A DNA stretch of 64,000 bases. Source: Mammaliicoccus sciuri (lineage in GTDB: Bacteria; Bacillota; Bacilli; Staphylococcales; Staphylococcaceae). The notes beneath the pieces were generated by a model. That model saw only the letters and a program-made list of their open reading frames with translations. It was not told where the DNA came from and ran no database searches. Below are positions 45,984 to 54,259 of this stretch, in pieces. Position 1 is the first letter of the stretch. Each line of letters opens with the position of its first letter. A program made the position numbers and the translations under genes. The DNA lies in the NCBI RefSeq assembly GCF_025561425.1, contig NZ_CP094824.1, forward strand, positions 558,001 through 622,000, written 5' to 3'.

Positions 45984-46874
45984 ATGTTTGATTGTATCGC
46001 AATAGGTGGAGGGCCAGCAGGATTAGCGAGTGCACTCACGTTAGGAAGAGCTTTAAAAAAGACGTTAGTGATAGACAATAATAATGCGAGAAATAAAGTG
46101 ACACAGCATTCACATGCATTTTTAACGCAAGACAGTGTAAGACCTGAAGAATTGAGAGCTAAAGGAGAACATGATGTTGATCAATATGATGATGTAACGC
46201 GAATTAATGACACGGTGTTAAACATATTGAAAGAGGAGCATAACTTTATTGTTGAAACAGCCAACCAACAATATAAAGCTAAAAAAATTATGGTATGTAC
46301 AGGTTTACGGGAAACATTACCAGAAATTGAAGGTTTAAAAGAAAGTTGTGGCAAATCTGTCTTTTATTGTCCGTGGTGTGATGGATATGAATTGAAACAT
46401 AAACCATTACTCGTAGCTGTTCAACCTGAGCATGTGAAACATATGGCGATGCTTATTAACAATTGGACAGACGATATCGTTATAAGTAGCCGTGATTTTT
46501 CATTATTAACTGAAGAAGATAAAGCGTTTATTGAAAGTAAACATATCACATTAGTGGAAAGCGAAGTAGCGGAATTTAAACATCATGAAGGACAAATTAA
46601 TGAAGTTATCTTTAAAAATGGTGAACGTATCAATAGAAGCGGTGCAATCATTGGTGTGAAGTGGGATACTGATTTTGAATTTTTAAAAGCGTCCGATATT
46701 GAAAGAGAAGACAACGGAAAAATAAAAATTAATGAGTTAGGTGAATCATCTATACCAGGATTGTTTGTAGCAGGTGAAAGTAAAGATTTCATGGCATCTC
46801 AACTAATAGACGCAGCAGCAAATGGTAATCAAGTCGCAAAATTTGTAGCAATGCAAATCATTATGGAATCATAA
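45984..46874 (+). CDS. Thioredoxin reductase-like FAD/NAD(P) oxidoreductase
   Basis: 296 residues. FAD motif GGGPAGLASALTLGRA; redox-active CPWC in SVFYCPWCDGYEL (about residue 130); C-terminal FAD segment IPGLFVAGESKD. Low-molecular-weight TrxB fold, but the housekeeping motif CATC is replaced by CPWC, and the pattern around the NADPH site (LLVAVQPEHV) lacks a clear GxGxxA. It may therefore use another partner or be a thiol oxidase-like or bacillithiol-disulfide enzyme. The gene probably answers to the adjacent Rrf2 regulator. GAAAGGTGG precedes the ATG. Confidence 0.82.
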   Translation: MFDCIAIGGGPAGLASALTLGRALKKTLVIDNNNARNKVTQHSHAFLTQDSVRPEELRAKGEHDVDQYDDVTRINDTVLNILKEEHNFIVETANQQYKAKKIMVCTGLRETLPEIEGLKESCGKSVFYCPWCDGYELKHKPLLVAVQPEHVKHMAMLINNWTDDIVISSRDFSLLTEEDKAFIESKHITLVESEVAEFKHHEGQINEVIFKNGERINRSGAIIGVKWDTDFEFLKASDIEREDNGKIKINELGESSIPGLFVAGESKDFMASQLIDAAANGNQVAKFVAMQIIMES

Positions 46875-46876
46875 AT

Positions 46877-46918
46877 AAAAACAGGCTGGGACATAATGTA
46901 ATGTCTTAGCCTGTTTTA
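46877..46918. terminator. Bidirectional terminator
   Basis: AAAACAGGCTGGGACAT pairs with ATGTCTTAGCCTGTTTT (one mismatch/G-U). It lies between the convergent oxidoreductase and 72-residue genes and can serve both. Confidence 0.88.
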
Positions 46919-46924
46919 GAATGC

Positions 46925-47143
46925 TTATTTTTTAGTTATTTTAATATTAATTTCAAAGTCACCAAATTGAACATTGCGATGTTCAGAATCTGAAGTTGGT
47001 TGAAGTATTGTATTCTCAACTCTGCATAATTCTTGGATTAAAGCGTTCTTCTTCTGAGTCTTACCTATTGAACCTGAATAACTTCTTGGTGGATTTGCCT
47101 GCAATTCTAATAGTTCTGATAAAATATCGTCTCTTGTTCTCAT
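46925..47143 (-). CDS. 72-residue protein of unknown function under S-box control
   Basis: The start follows a strong GGAGGCAATAAAT site. The sequence MRTRDDILSELLELQANPPR begins a probable amphipathic helix; residues 23-60 are polar, and the end EINIKITKK looks like a beta strand. No signal peptide, membrane segment or metal motif. I do not recognise the family. It is the only gene between the S-box riboswitch/terminator and the next terminator, so S-adenosylmethionine should switch it off. A role in sulfur or methionine metabolism is inferred from that alone. Confidence 0.7.
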   Translation of the reverse strand: MRTRDDILSELLELQANPPRSYSGSIGKTQKKNALIQELCRVENTILQPTSDSEHRNVQFGDFEINIKITKK

Positions 47144-47173
47144 ATTTATTGCCTCCTAATTTGATAGTTACAA

Positions 47174-47212
47174 TAAAACAGCTCATCTTAAGATTAAGAA
47201 GAGCTGTTTAGA
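47174..47212 (-). terminator. S-box regulated intrinsic terminator
   Basis: On the minus strand AAACAGCTC...GAGCTGTTT with a paired interior and a T run (TTTTATT). It sits between the S-box aptamer and the 72-residue gene. It is the expression platform that forms when SAM is bound. Confidence 0.85.
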
Positions 47213-47325
47213 GAATCTTCTTATCTTTCAAGTTAAACTTGTTGGATTTAGCACAGTACATACGCCTGTTGCTGAGGTTTCATCGGGCCAATTCCCTCCG
47301 CCTACTCTTAATAAGACTACGAGCT
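47213..47325 (-). ncRNA. SAM-I (S-box) riboswitch
   Basis: Minus-strand conserved core: AAGAGTAGGCGGAGGGAATT, then GGCCCGATGAAACCTCAGCA, then GTGCTAAATCCAAC. This is the S-box consensus, with the kink-turn and SAM-contacting nucleotides in place. P1 forms from TCTTAT and ATAAGA. A terminator follows directly, so it acts by premature termination when SAM is high. Its only downstream gene is the 72-residue protein. Confidence 0.93.
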
Positions 47326-47448
47326 ATTTTATTGTTTCTTAATCATAACGAATTAATTGTATTTTGCCTAATTTTTAAAATCTAAATGTTTAAAAGGTTT
47401 GAGGTGGTCTATATATTAACTGAATATGAAGCATAGGAGGAATAGATT

Positions 47449-48111
47449 ATGAAGTATAAAATGCTTTCTTTATTGTTGTCAGCAGGTATCGTGTTAGCAG
47501 CATGTGGTAATGGTGACGGTGATAACAATGATAAAAAAGAAAATCAAAATGATGAAAAAACAGAACAAACAACTAAAGAAAATAGTAACGACGATCAAAA
47601 TACAGATGACCAAGATTCAGACGATGATCAAAACACAGATGATGATCAAAGTTCAGACAAAGCAACTAAAAATACAGTTAAATGGGATGACATTAAAGTC
47701 TCTCCTGAAGATGCTGTAAAAGCTGCACAAAAAGAATCAAAAGGTGAACTTAAAGATCTATCTTTTGAAAAAGAAACAGGCGAGTGGAGTTATAAAGTTG
47801 AATTAGCTGATGGAACAAATGAAAATAAAGTACTGATAAATGCAGATGATAAATCTGTTACGAATGTTGAAAAAGAACAAGAAGATAGTGATGATAATGA
47901 TCAAACATTCAAATTATCAGATGTTGCTAAATTCGAAGATGCACTTAAAGTAGCACGAGACAAAGCTAAAGGTGATATTAAAGAATGGTCACTAAGTGAA
48001 GATAATGGCAAACTTGTTTATTCTATTGAGTTAAAAGAAGGTAATAAAGAATCAACAGAATTTACAATTGATGCTAAGTCTAAAGAAATTCTTGAACAAG
48101 AAACAGATTAA
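47449..48111 (+). CDS. PepSY-domain lipoprotein
   Basis: 220 residues. Signal peptide with lipobox LAAC (Cys about residue 19), then an Asn/Asp/Gln-rich low-complexity linker to residue 75. Two PepSY-like repeats follow (VSPEDAVKAAQKESKGELKD and KFEDALKVARDKAKGDIKEW). PepSY domains often inhibit or modulate proteases or act in envelope assembly; the function here is unknown. ATAGGAGG precedes the ATG and a strong terminator follows. Confidence 0.82.
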   Translation: MKYKMLSLLLSAGIVLAACGNGDGDNNDKKENQNDEKTEQTTKENSNDDQNTDDQDSDDDQNTDDDQSSDKATKNTVKWDDIKVSPEDAVKAAQKESKGELKDLSFEKETGEWSYKVELADGTNENKVLINADDKSVTNVEKEQEDSDDNDQTFKLSDVAKFEDALKVARDKAKGDIKEWSLSEDNGKLVYSIELKEGNKESTEFTIDAKSKEILEQETD

Positions 48112-48120
48112 TTTATTAAG

Positions 48121-48157
48121 AACATAGGATAATTCATTTTATCCTATGTTTTTTTAT
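48121..48157 (+). terminator. Terminator after PepSY lipoprotein gene
   Basis: AACATAGGATA pairs with TATCCTATGTT, 8-nt loop, run of seven T. Confidence 0.9.
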
Positions 48158-48164
48158 GTTTATT

Positions 48165-48335
48165 TATTGATTATCATTCTCAATTAGCATTTCGCATGAA
48201 GTTTGAAAAAATTTCATTACATAAATACTATAGGTACAGCCTTATATTTGTATTTTCTATGAATTCTATAAAATTTTTATTGACTATTGCACATTATAGG
48301 CATAAATTAAAGATAATAATGATAATCAATTAGAT
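48165..48335 (+). promoter_or_regulatory. Fur-like sites upstream of efeO
   Basis: At 48165-48183 TTGATTATCATTCTCAATT matches the right two thirds of the classical Fur box (GATTATCATTATC, one change). At 48310-48330 overlapping GATAAT hexamers (AGATAATAATGATAATCAAT) lie just before the ribosome site. Two such sites upstream of an iron-uptake operon fit Fur repression in iron-replete cells. Confidence 0.65.
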
Positions 48336-48348
48336 AGGAAGTGTTATG

Positions 48349-49209
48349 ATGAAAAAGTTAGCAACAACTTTATTAGCAAGTACTTTAATTTTAACAGCGT
48401 GTGGGAATAGCGCTGATAAGAAAGAAAATGAAGATAAAAAAGAAACAAAGGAAACGAAAAAGTCTGAAAAAGCGGATTTCTCTAAAGAAACTAAAGCTTA
48501 TAAAGATTTTACAACAGAACAATTAGATAAATTCTTAGCTGATACTGAAAAGTTCGTTGAAGCGGTTAAAGCAGACGATATCGAAAAAGCTAAAGAAATT
48601 TATCCTAAAGCGCGTATGTACTATGAAAGATCTGAGCCAGTTGCTGAAAGTTTCGGTGATTTAGATCCGAAAATTGATGCACGTTTAGCAGATATGAAAG
48701 AAGAAAATAAAGAAGACGAATGGTCAGGTTACCACAAAATTGAAAAAGCATTATGGGAAGATAATACAACTAAAGATATGGCACCAGTTGCTGATCAATT
48801 ATTAAAAGACACTAAAGAGTTACGTGCAAAAGTAGATACAGTAGATGTGACACCTAAATTAATGTTACAAGGTTCAATCGACTTATTAAATGAAGTATCT
48901 AGCTCAAAAATTACAGGTGAAGAAGAAATTTATTCACACACAGATTTATATGACTTTAAAGCAAACATCGAAGGGGCAGAAAAAATCTTTGAAATATTTA
49001 AAGATAAAGTAGCAGATAAAGATAAAAAGCTTGCTGATACAACTCAAGAAAGATTCGATAATGTTAATAAATTATTAGATCAATATAAGACTAAAGATGG
49101 TGGATATGAAGACTATACGAAACTATCTAAAGATGAAACGAAAAAACTTTCTGAAGCTGTTGATAAATTAGGGGAATCTTTAAGTCAAATGGCTGTTATT
49201 ACGGAGTGA
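48349..49209 (+). CDS. efeO: EfeO/EfeM-type iron-uptake lipoprotein (M75 fold)
   Basis: About 286 residues. Lipobox LTAC (Cys about residue 19), a Lys/Glu-rich linker, then the imelysin/M75 four-helix domain with the metal motif GYHKIEKALW (HxxE; about residue 128) and IYSHTDLYDFKANIEGAEKI. It presents iron on the cell surface to the EfeU permease, and corresponds to FepA of S. aureus. TAGGAAGTG precedes tandem ATG codons; 48349 has the better spacing. It is the first gene of the efeOBU operon. Confidence 0.87.
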   Translation: MKKLATTLLASTLILTACGNSADKKENEDKKETKETKKSEKADFSKETKAYKDFTTEQLDKFLADTEKFVEAVKADDIEKAKEIYPKARMYYERSEPVAESFGDLDPKIDARLADMKEENKEDEWSGYHKIEKALWEDNTTKDMAPVADQLLKDTKELRAKVDTVDVTPKLMLQGSIDLLNEVSSSKITGEEEIYSHTDLYDFKANIEGAEKIFEIFKDKVADKDKKLADTTQERFDNVNKLLDQYKTKDGGYEDYTKLSKDETKKLSEAVDKLGESLSQMAVITE

Positions 49210-49215
49210 TGATTG

Positions 49216-50454
49216 ATGTCTAATAATGAAAATCATATAGCTAGAAGAGATTTTCTAAAACTCGCTGGTGTTGGTGGTGCAGGTCTACTGATAGGTTCTA
49301 CAGGTGTAGGCGGTACTTTTCTTGCATCTCAATACTTTGCTAAAGATAAAACAGGCGTAAAAAATAAAATCAATTTCTATGGTAAATATCAGTCTGGCAT
49401 CACGACAGAACAACAAAAACACATTTACTTTGTCGTTCTAAGCATTAATAAAATGTCAATTTTAGATGTTAAAGAAATGTTTAAAGTATGGACAAATTAT
49501 AGTGTTCATTTAATGAATGGTGAATATGTAAAAGAGATTGGTAAAAACAAAATGTTACCAAGTCCAGATACAGGGGAGACGATTGGCTTAGACGCCAGTC
49601 GTCTGTCTCTTACTTTTGGTATAAGCCCTTCATTCTTTGAAAAAGTTGGATTGAAAAAGCATAAACCAGATTTATTAAAAGATTTACCACATTTTCCTAA
49701 AGATCAAATTGATGAAGACTATTCAGGTGGAGACATTTGTATACAAGCATGCTCAGATGATCCACAAGTTAATTTTCATGCCATTAGAAATTTAATTAGA
49801 GTGGCTAAAGGTGAAGTTTCAATGAAGTGGAGCCAAGCAGGATTTAACTCATTTGAAGAAAAGGATGGTAAGAAAGAAACACCTAGAAATTTATTCTCTT
49901 TTAAAGATGGAACAGGTAATCCTAATGTCCAAAATAAAAGTGATTTGAATGAATACGTCTTTATACAAGATGGTTGGGCTAAAAATGGTTCATATTTAGT
50001 CGCAAGAAGAATTCAAATGTTGTTAGAAACATGGGATAGAACGGCTTTAGGTGAACAAGAAGCCACATTTGGTAGATACCGTCATTCTGGTGCGCCAATT
50101 GGTAAAGAAAAAGAATTTGATACATTTGACCCTGATATAAAAGATAAAAATGGCGAGAACTTGATAGAAAAAGAATCGCATGTCAGTTTAGCAAAAGCAT
50201 CTAAAACGAATTTATTAAGAAGATCTTTTTCATATTCAGATGGTATAAACGCAAACACAGGTGCTTTTGATGCAGGATTACTCTTCCTAGCATTTCAAAA
50301 ATCACCGGAACAATTTATTAAAATCCAAAATAAAATGGGTGCTATTGATAAATTAAATGAATATATTACACATCGAGGTTCAGGTATTTTTCTATGTTTA
50401 CCAGGTGTCCAAGAAGGAGGATATTTAGGTGAAACGTTATTCAATCGTATTTAG
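49216..50454 (+). CDS. efeB: Dyp-type heme peroxidase EfeB/FepB, Tat-exported
   Basis: 412 residues. The twin-arginine signal is ARRDFLKLAG followed by a Gly-rich hydrophobic stretch (residues 8-40). The Dyp hallmark is FSFKDGTGNPN, with FGRYRHSGAPIG and the probable proximal heme His in ESHVSLAKA. It oxidises ferrous iron or removes iron from heme for uptake, outside the membrane. It starts 7 bases after efeO and overlaps efeU by 26 bases. Export needs TatAC, whose genes are not next to it here. Confidence 0.88.
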   Translation: MSNNENHIARRDFLKLAGVGGAGLLIGSTGVGGTFLASQYFAKDKTGVKNKINFYGKYQSGITTEQQKHIYFVVLSINKMSILDVKEMFKVWTNYSVHLMNGEYVKEIGKNKMLPSPDTGETIGLDASRLSLTFGISPSFFEKVGLKKHKPDLLKDLPHFPKDQIDEDYSGGDICIQACSDDPQVNFHAIRNLIRVAKGEVSMKWSQAGFNSFEEKDGKKETPRNLFSFKDGTGNPNVQNKSDLNEYVFIQDGWAKNGSYLVARRIQMLLETWDRTALGEQEATFGRYRHSGAPIGKEKEFDTFDPDIKDKNGENLIEKESHVSLAKASKTNLLRRSFSYSDGINANTGAFDAGLLFLAFQKSPEQFIKIQNKMGAIDKLNEYITHRGSGIFLCLPGVQEGGYLGETLFNRI

Positions 50455-52126
50455 TTTAGTTGCAATACTATTTATGCTACTATCTTTGACCGCTAAAGCA
50501 GAAACGAGCTTAAGCGATATTTATATTAGTGTGACAGATGCCAAATCTGCGATACAAGATAAAGACGAAAAGGCATTCGACAAGCATTTCAAAGAGATTA
50601 AAGATAATTGGCAAAGTACGAATAAAAAAGACCATAAACTTGTGAAAAAAATAGATCAAGATATCGAAAAAATTGAAAAAACAACGTCTCAAAAAGATAG
50701 AGAAAGTGCGCTAAATACACTGACTTCTGATTTAATTGATTATGAAAAAGTATTAAATCCTGTTGATAAAAAGAAGAAACGAGATCAGTTACAAAATGAA
50801 ATGCAGCCATTGATTAAAAATATAACAAAGGCGATCTCAGATAAAGATTTTGAAAAAGCAAAAACGATTAACAATCAATTAAATGCGACTTGGACAAAGA
50901 ATGAAAAAATTGTTCGAGAAGAAGATATTGGCAGATATGGTCAAGTTGAAACTGCATTAATGTTTACAAGAATTGAATTAACGAAAGATAAAGTAGATGC
51001 GAATAGTGCACAAATGCAAGTCGATCAATTGAAAAAAGAACTTGATGATTATCATGCAGGGAAAAAATCAGATGCTAAAACAAGTGATCAAGATGTTAAC
51101 ATTTTAAATGAACATTTAGATACTGCGATTAAAAATATCAAAAATGATGATTTAGCTAAATCAAAGCAAGCGTTACAACAATTTATTATTGCATGGCCAA
51201 ATGTTGAGAGTGAAATTAGCACGAGAAATGGTGCGTTGTACACTAAAATAGAACAAAAAATTCCTCAATATGCAGGTCAACTTGATGAAGATAATAAAGA
51301 TGATATTGGTAGCCAATTAGAAACGCTCAATCAAGAAATTAAATCAACCATTTCTAAGACGAGCTATACATTTTGGGATGCAGCTTTAATCTTATTACGT
51401 GAAGGTGTAGAAGCACTGCTCATTATAATGGCGTTACTTACTGTAACACGTAAATCTGAACAAACAAAAGCATCAAGATGGATTGTTACAGGTAGTGTCA
51501 TTGGTATTGTATTAAGTATTGCGTTAGCTTTCATATTTAAAGCGATATTTGAAAACTTAGGTTCAACAAGAGAATTAACAGAAGGTTTAGTAGGTATTGG
51601 ATCTGTGATATTAATGATCATCGTAGGTATCTGGTTGCACTCTAAATCTAGTTTAGATTCGTGGCAGAACTTCATCAACAAAAATATGGATAAAGCTATG
51701 TCTACAGGAAGTATCGTTACTTTCGGGTTAGTCGCTTTCCTATCCGTATTTAGAGAAGGTGCAGAGACGATTATCTTCTATTTAGGTATCGTTGGGAAAA
51801 TCTCAACATGGTCATTAATATTAGGTATAATCGTCGCATCCGTCATACTGTCGTTAATCGCAATCTTCTTTAACCAAATTACAAAATGGATACCAATACA
51901 TCGCTTATTCTTAATCATGTCATTATTCATATTTATATTGGCATTTAAAATATTAGGCGTAAGTATTCATACATTACAAATATTAAACATAGTACCACAA
52001 CATACAATTAATCACTTACCATTTATAGACTTAATAGGATTTTATCCAACATACGAAACATTGATACCACAATTAGCATTAGTCATTTTAGTTGTGATTT
52101 ACTACACAATGAGTAAGAAAAAATAG
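50429..52126 (+). CDS. efeU: FTR1-type iron permease EfeU/FepC
   Basis: 565 residues from GTG 50429, preceded by AAGGAGGA inside the end of efeB. Signal peptide (residues 1-25), a roughly 290-residue helical extracytoplasmic region, then seven helices with two REGxE iron motifs: LLREGVEALLII and VFREGAETIIFYLG. It moves ferric iron after EfeB-linked oxidation. The long N-terminal domain is typical for the Gram-positive form. A strong terminator ends the operon. Confidence 0.88.
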   Translation: MKRYSIVFSLVAILFMLLSLTAKAETSLSDIYISVTDAKSAIQDKDEKAFDKHFKEIKDNWQSTNKKDHKLVKKIDQDIEKIEKTTSQKDRESALNTLTSDLIDYEKVLNPVDKKKKRDQLQNEMQPLIKNITKAISDKDFEKAKTINNQLNATWTKNEKIVREEDIGRYGQVETALMFTRIELTKDKVDANSAQMQVDQLKKELDDYHAGKKSDAKTSDQDVNILNEHLDTAIKNIKNDDLAKSKQALQQFIIAWPNVESEISTRNGALYTKIEQKIPQYAGQLDEDNKDDIGSQLETLNQEIKSTISKTSYTFWDAALILLREGVEALLIIMALLTVTRKSEQTKASRWIVTGSVIGIVLSIALAFIFKAIFENLGSTRELTEGLVGIGSVILMIIVGIWLHSKSSLDSWQNFINKNMDKAMSTGSIVTFGLVAFLSVFREGAETIIFYLGIVGKISTWSLILGIIVASVILSLIAIFFNQITKWIPIHRLFLIMSLFIFILAFKILGVSIHTLQILNIVPQHTINHLPFIDLIGFYPTYETLIPQLALVILVVIYYTMSKKK

Positions 52127-52135
52127 AGTAATTTT

Positions 52136-52172
52136 AAAACGCTAAGACAAGCCATTTGTCTTAGCGTTTTTT
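52136..52172 (+). terminator. Terminator after efeU
   Basis: AAAACGCTAAGACAA pairs with TTGTCTTAGCGTTTT, short loop, T run. Confidence 0.9.
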
Positions 52173-52200
52173 AGTTTGTCATCAAAGACTTAAAATTTAG

Positions 52201-52298
52201 TGGCATTTTTTATGCGCATGCTTTCCGTGGGCATGTTCTCAGCCTGTAGTCTTCGAATCATGCTGTTCCCGCAGGAGTCAGCGCTAAAAAATACCATT
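52201..52298. repeat. GC-rich intergenic element with terminal inverted repeats
   Basis: Outer arms TGGCATTTTTTATGCGC and GCGCTAAAAAATACCA (nearly complementary) enclose about 65 bases with CTTTCCGTGGGCATG and TTCCCGCAGGAGTCAGCGC. The core resembles a dispersed intergenic repeat I recall from Bacillus and staphylococcal genomes, much richer in G+C than its surroundings. It lies between convergent efeU and the metalloprotease gene. No coding potential. Confidence 0.55.
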
Positions 52299-52339
52299 TG
52301 AAATGATTTATGTTTCAGATGTAGTACTTAAAAATCAAT

Positions 52340-53218
52340 TTAGTTTTCGTGGTAATTGACATAATAAACTTGATCAATAAATTCTTGTATGAGTTCATCT
52401 TCATATTTGTCTGCTAACTTCTCACTCATCTTTTCATCTAAAATTATATTGTCACTTATATAATCTTGATAATGTCCAATTTCATGTGCTAATATTCTTA
52501 AAATATTTAAATCACTATCAAAAAGTGACATTTCTTTTTTTAATTGTTCATAGCTATGTGTGGAAACGACTATTCTTGGATACTTAAATAAAGATTTGGG
52601 ATATTGGAAGTAACCATAAGAATCTTCGAGTTCTTTATGCGTAATATGAATATTAACTTTTAAAGGGAATTCCAATTCTTTTTTAATGAAATTTCTAAAT
52701 TGTACAAAAGCCTTCTTTAAATGAGCACTTATTTCAGAATCAAACTTCAACGTAAGTCCATCTTTATAAAGTGTAGAACTATTATTATGACAAAATAAAT
52801 ATTTGTAAGTTAAATAATAACTGTATTTTCTAATGTTATATTCAAATCGGTCAAAATGATCAATGAGTTCTTTATGTGTAACTTTTTCGTACTCTAAAGT
52901 ATAGAATTGTGCGATATGATAATTTAAATCATATAAAATTTCAGAAAGTGCATATTCCAATCTGTTTACAATAATGTTATTGCTCTTCTTAGCCACAAGA
53001 CATTCTTCAATATTATATAAAGAATAATATATATGACGATTATCAAAGTCTACTTGGCAATCTGAAAGATAACCATAAGAACTTATTGGAGCATCATGGA
53101 TAATAATTTTAATGCTTTGATTTAATATGTTATTTCTATTTATCCATTTAATATAATTATTGATGCTTTGAACTATACTTATGTGATTACTTTTATTTAT
53201 TACTGTTATTTTATTCAT
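52340..53218 (-). CDS. Putative zinc metalloprotease with HEIGH motif, unknown family
   Basis: About 292 residues, no signal peptide or membrane helix. The zincin motif LAHEIGHYQDY lies about 55 residues from the end, followed by EKLADKYEDELIQEF, which could supply the third ligand Glu as in gluzincins. The N-terminal 200 residues are rich in Tyr, Asn and Ile and are unrecognised. ATG 53218 follows TGAGGATGATG. The base composition is very AT-rich with many AAT/ATA codons, suggesting an accessory gene. The motif makes peptidase or toxin-like metallopeptidase possible; the target is unknown. Confidence 0.65.
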   Translation of the reverse strand: MNKITVINKSNHISIVQSINNYIKWINRNNILNQSIKIIIHDAPISSYGYLSDCQVDFDNRHIYYSLYNIEECLVAKKSNNIIVNRLEYALSEILYDLNYHIAQFYTLEYEKVTHKELIDHFDRFEYNIRKYSYYLTYKYLFCHNNSSTLYKDGLTLKFDSEISAHLKKAFVQFRNFIKKELEFPLKVNIHITHKELEDSYGYFQYPKSLFKYPRIVVSTHSYEQLKKEMSLFDSDLNILRILAHEIGHYQDYISDNIILDEKMSEKLADKYEDELIQEFIDQVYYVNYHEN

Positions 53219-53294
53219 CTTCATCATCCTCAAACACTTCTTACAATAAATTATCTATACATTCCAAATATTGTCAATTGAATCTCGCAACCTT

Positions 53295-53335
53295 TCATGA
53301 CATTTGTCATATGATATTCGTGACAGTTTGTACTT
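53295..53335. promoter_or_regulatory. Palindromic operator candidate for the YvfRSTU-type operon
   Basis: ATGACATTTGTCAT (53297-53310) is a perfect palindrome, and a related half site CGTGACAG follows at 53320. The layout resembles NarL/DesR-type response regulator sites with TCATGAC half sites. The operon downstream encodes such a regulator, so autoregulation is likely. Confidence 0.55.
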
Positions 53336-53392
53336 ATAACGGGTGGTGTGATTTTTTATAATATAGGTAACTTATAAAGGACGGTGATGATT

Positions 53393-54253
53393 GTGATTGA
53401 TGTTCAAAATGTAACGAAAATCTATAATCAGACAAAAGTTGTGAGTGATGTTTCTTTTCAAATTAATGAGGGTGAATGTACGGCTTTAATTGGTCCGAAT
53501 GGTGCTGGTAAGTCTACTTTGATTGATATGATTATTGGGGACAGACATCCTAATGACGGGCAAATTATTAGTGATAATCAACAATTAGATAAGAAGCGGA
53601 TGGGTATTTTGTTTCAAACGACGGCTTTTCCGGATGTGATGAAAGTTAAGGAGTTGTTTTATCTTTTTAAGTCTTTTTATAAAGATACGATTTCGATAGA
53701 AACTTTTAAAGAAATTACTCGATTTGATAATGATAAACTTGAACAATTTGCTGCTAAATTATCTGGTGGTGAACGCAGAATATTGGATTTTACATTATCT
53801 ATTATTGGGAAACCGGACTTTGTCATTTTGGATGAGCCGACAAGTGCGATGGATACTGAAATGAGAAAGCATTTTTGGAAAGTGATTGAGGAAATGAAAC
53901 AAGAAGGTAAAACGATATTTTATACTTCTCATTATATTGAGGAAGTTGAAAGAATGGCTGACCGTGTTGTTGTACTTAATAAAGGTGAGCTTGTTATGGA
54001 TAGTACACCAAGAGCGATACGTCATAGCGAAAATAAAACGATGATTCAAATTCCTTTATCGAAAAAAGAAGTGGTGAATATTCTTAAAAATGTTTCGGTT
54101 GAAGCATCTAAAGATATGCTCATCATTACGACTGAAGATGTAAATCCTGTTATTAAAGCATTTATAGACTATGGCATTGATTTTAATGAGGTAGAAATTA
54201 TTAAAGAGTCATTGATGGATACGATCTTTTCAAAAAATGAAGAAAGGGTTTGA
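53393..54253 (+). CDS. ABC-2 transporter ATPase (YvfR-like)
   Basis: About 286 residues. Walker A GPNGAGKST, signature LSGGERRILDF, Walker B FVILDEPTSAMD, H-loop FYTSHYIEE. The C-terminal roughly 80 residues are of the drug/lantibiotic-exporter type. GTG 53393 is preferred since AAGGACGG lies at proper distance; ATG 53387 is too close. First of four genes ABC ATPase, permease, kinase, regulator, the order of Bacillus yvfRSTU. Confidence 0.85.
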   Translation: MIDVQNVTKIYNQTKVVSDVSFQINEGECTALIGPNGAGKSTLIDMIIGDRHPNDGQIISDNQQLDKKRMGILFQTTAFPDVMKVKELFYLFKSFYKDTISIETFKEITRFDNDKLEQFAAKLSGGERRILDFTLSIIGKPDFVILDEPTSAMDTEMRKHFWKVIEEMKQEGKTIFYTSHYIEEVERMADRVVVLNKGELVMDSTPRAIRHSENKTMIQIPLSKKEVVNILKNVSVEASKDMLIITTEDVNPVIKAFIDYGIDFNEVEIIKESLMDTIFSKNEERV

Positions 54254-54259
54254 TGAGAT

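Noticed and set aside
47213-47325. T-box leader
   Set aside because: The conserved S-box core (GGAGGGA, GGCCC, GATGAAACC, GTGCTAA) is present on the minus strand and no T-box sequence (TGGAACCGCG-like) is seen.
47504-47719. Second frame inside the PepSY lipoprotein gene
   Set aside because: It is a shadow of the low-complexity Asp/Asn linker, with no start site of its own.
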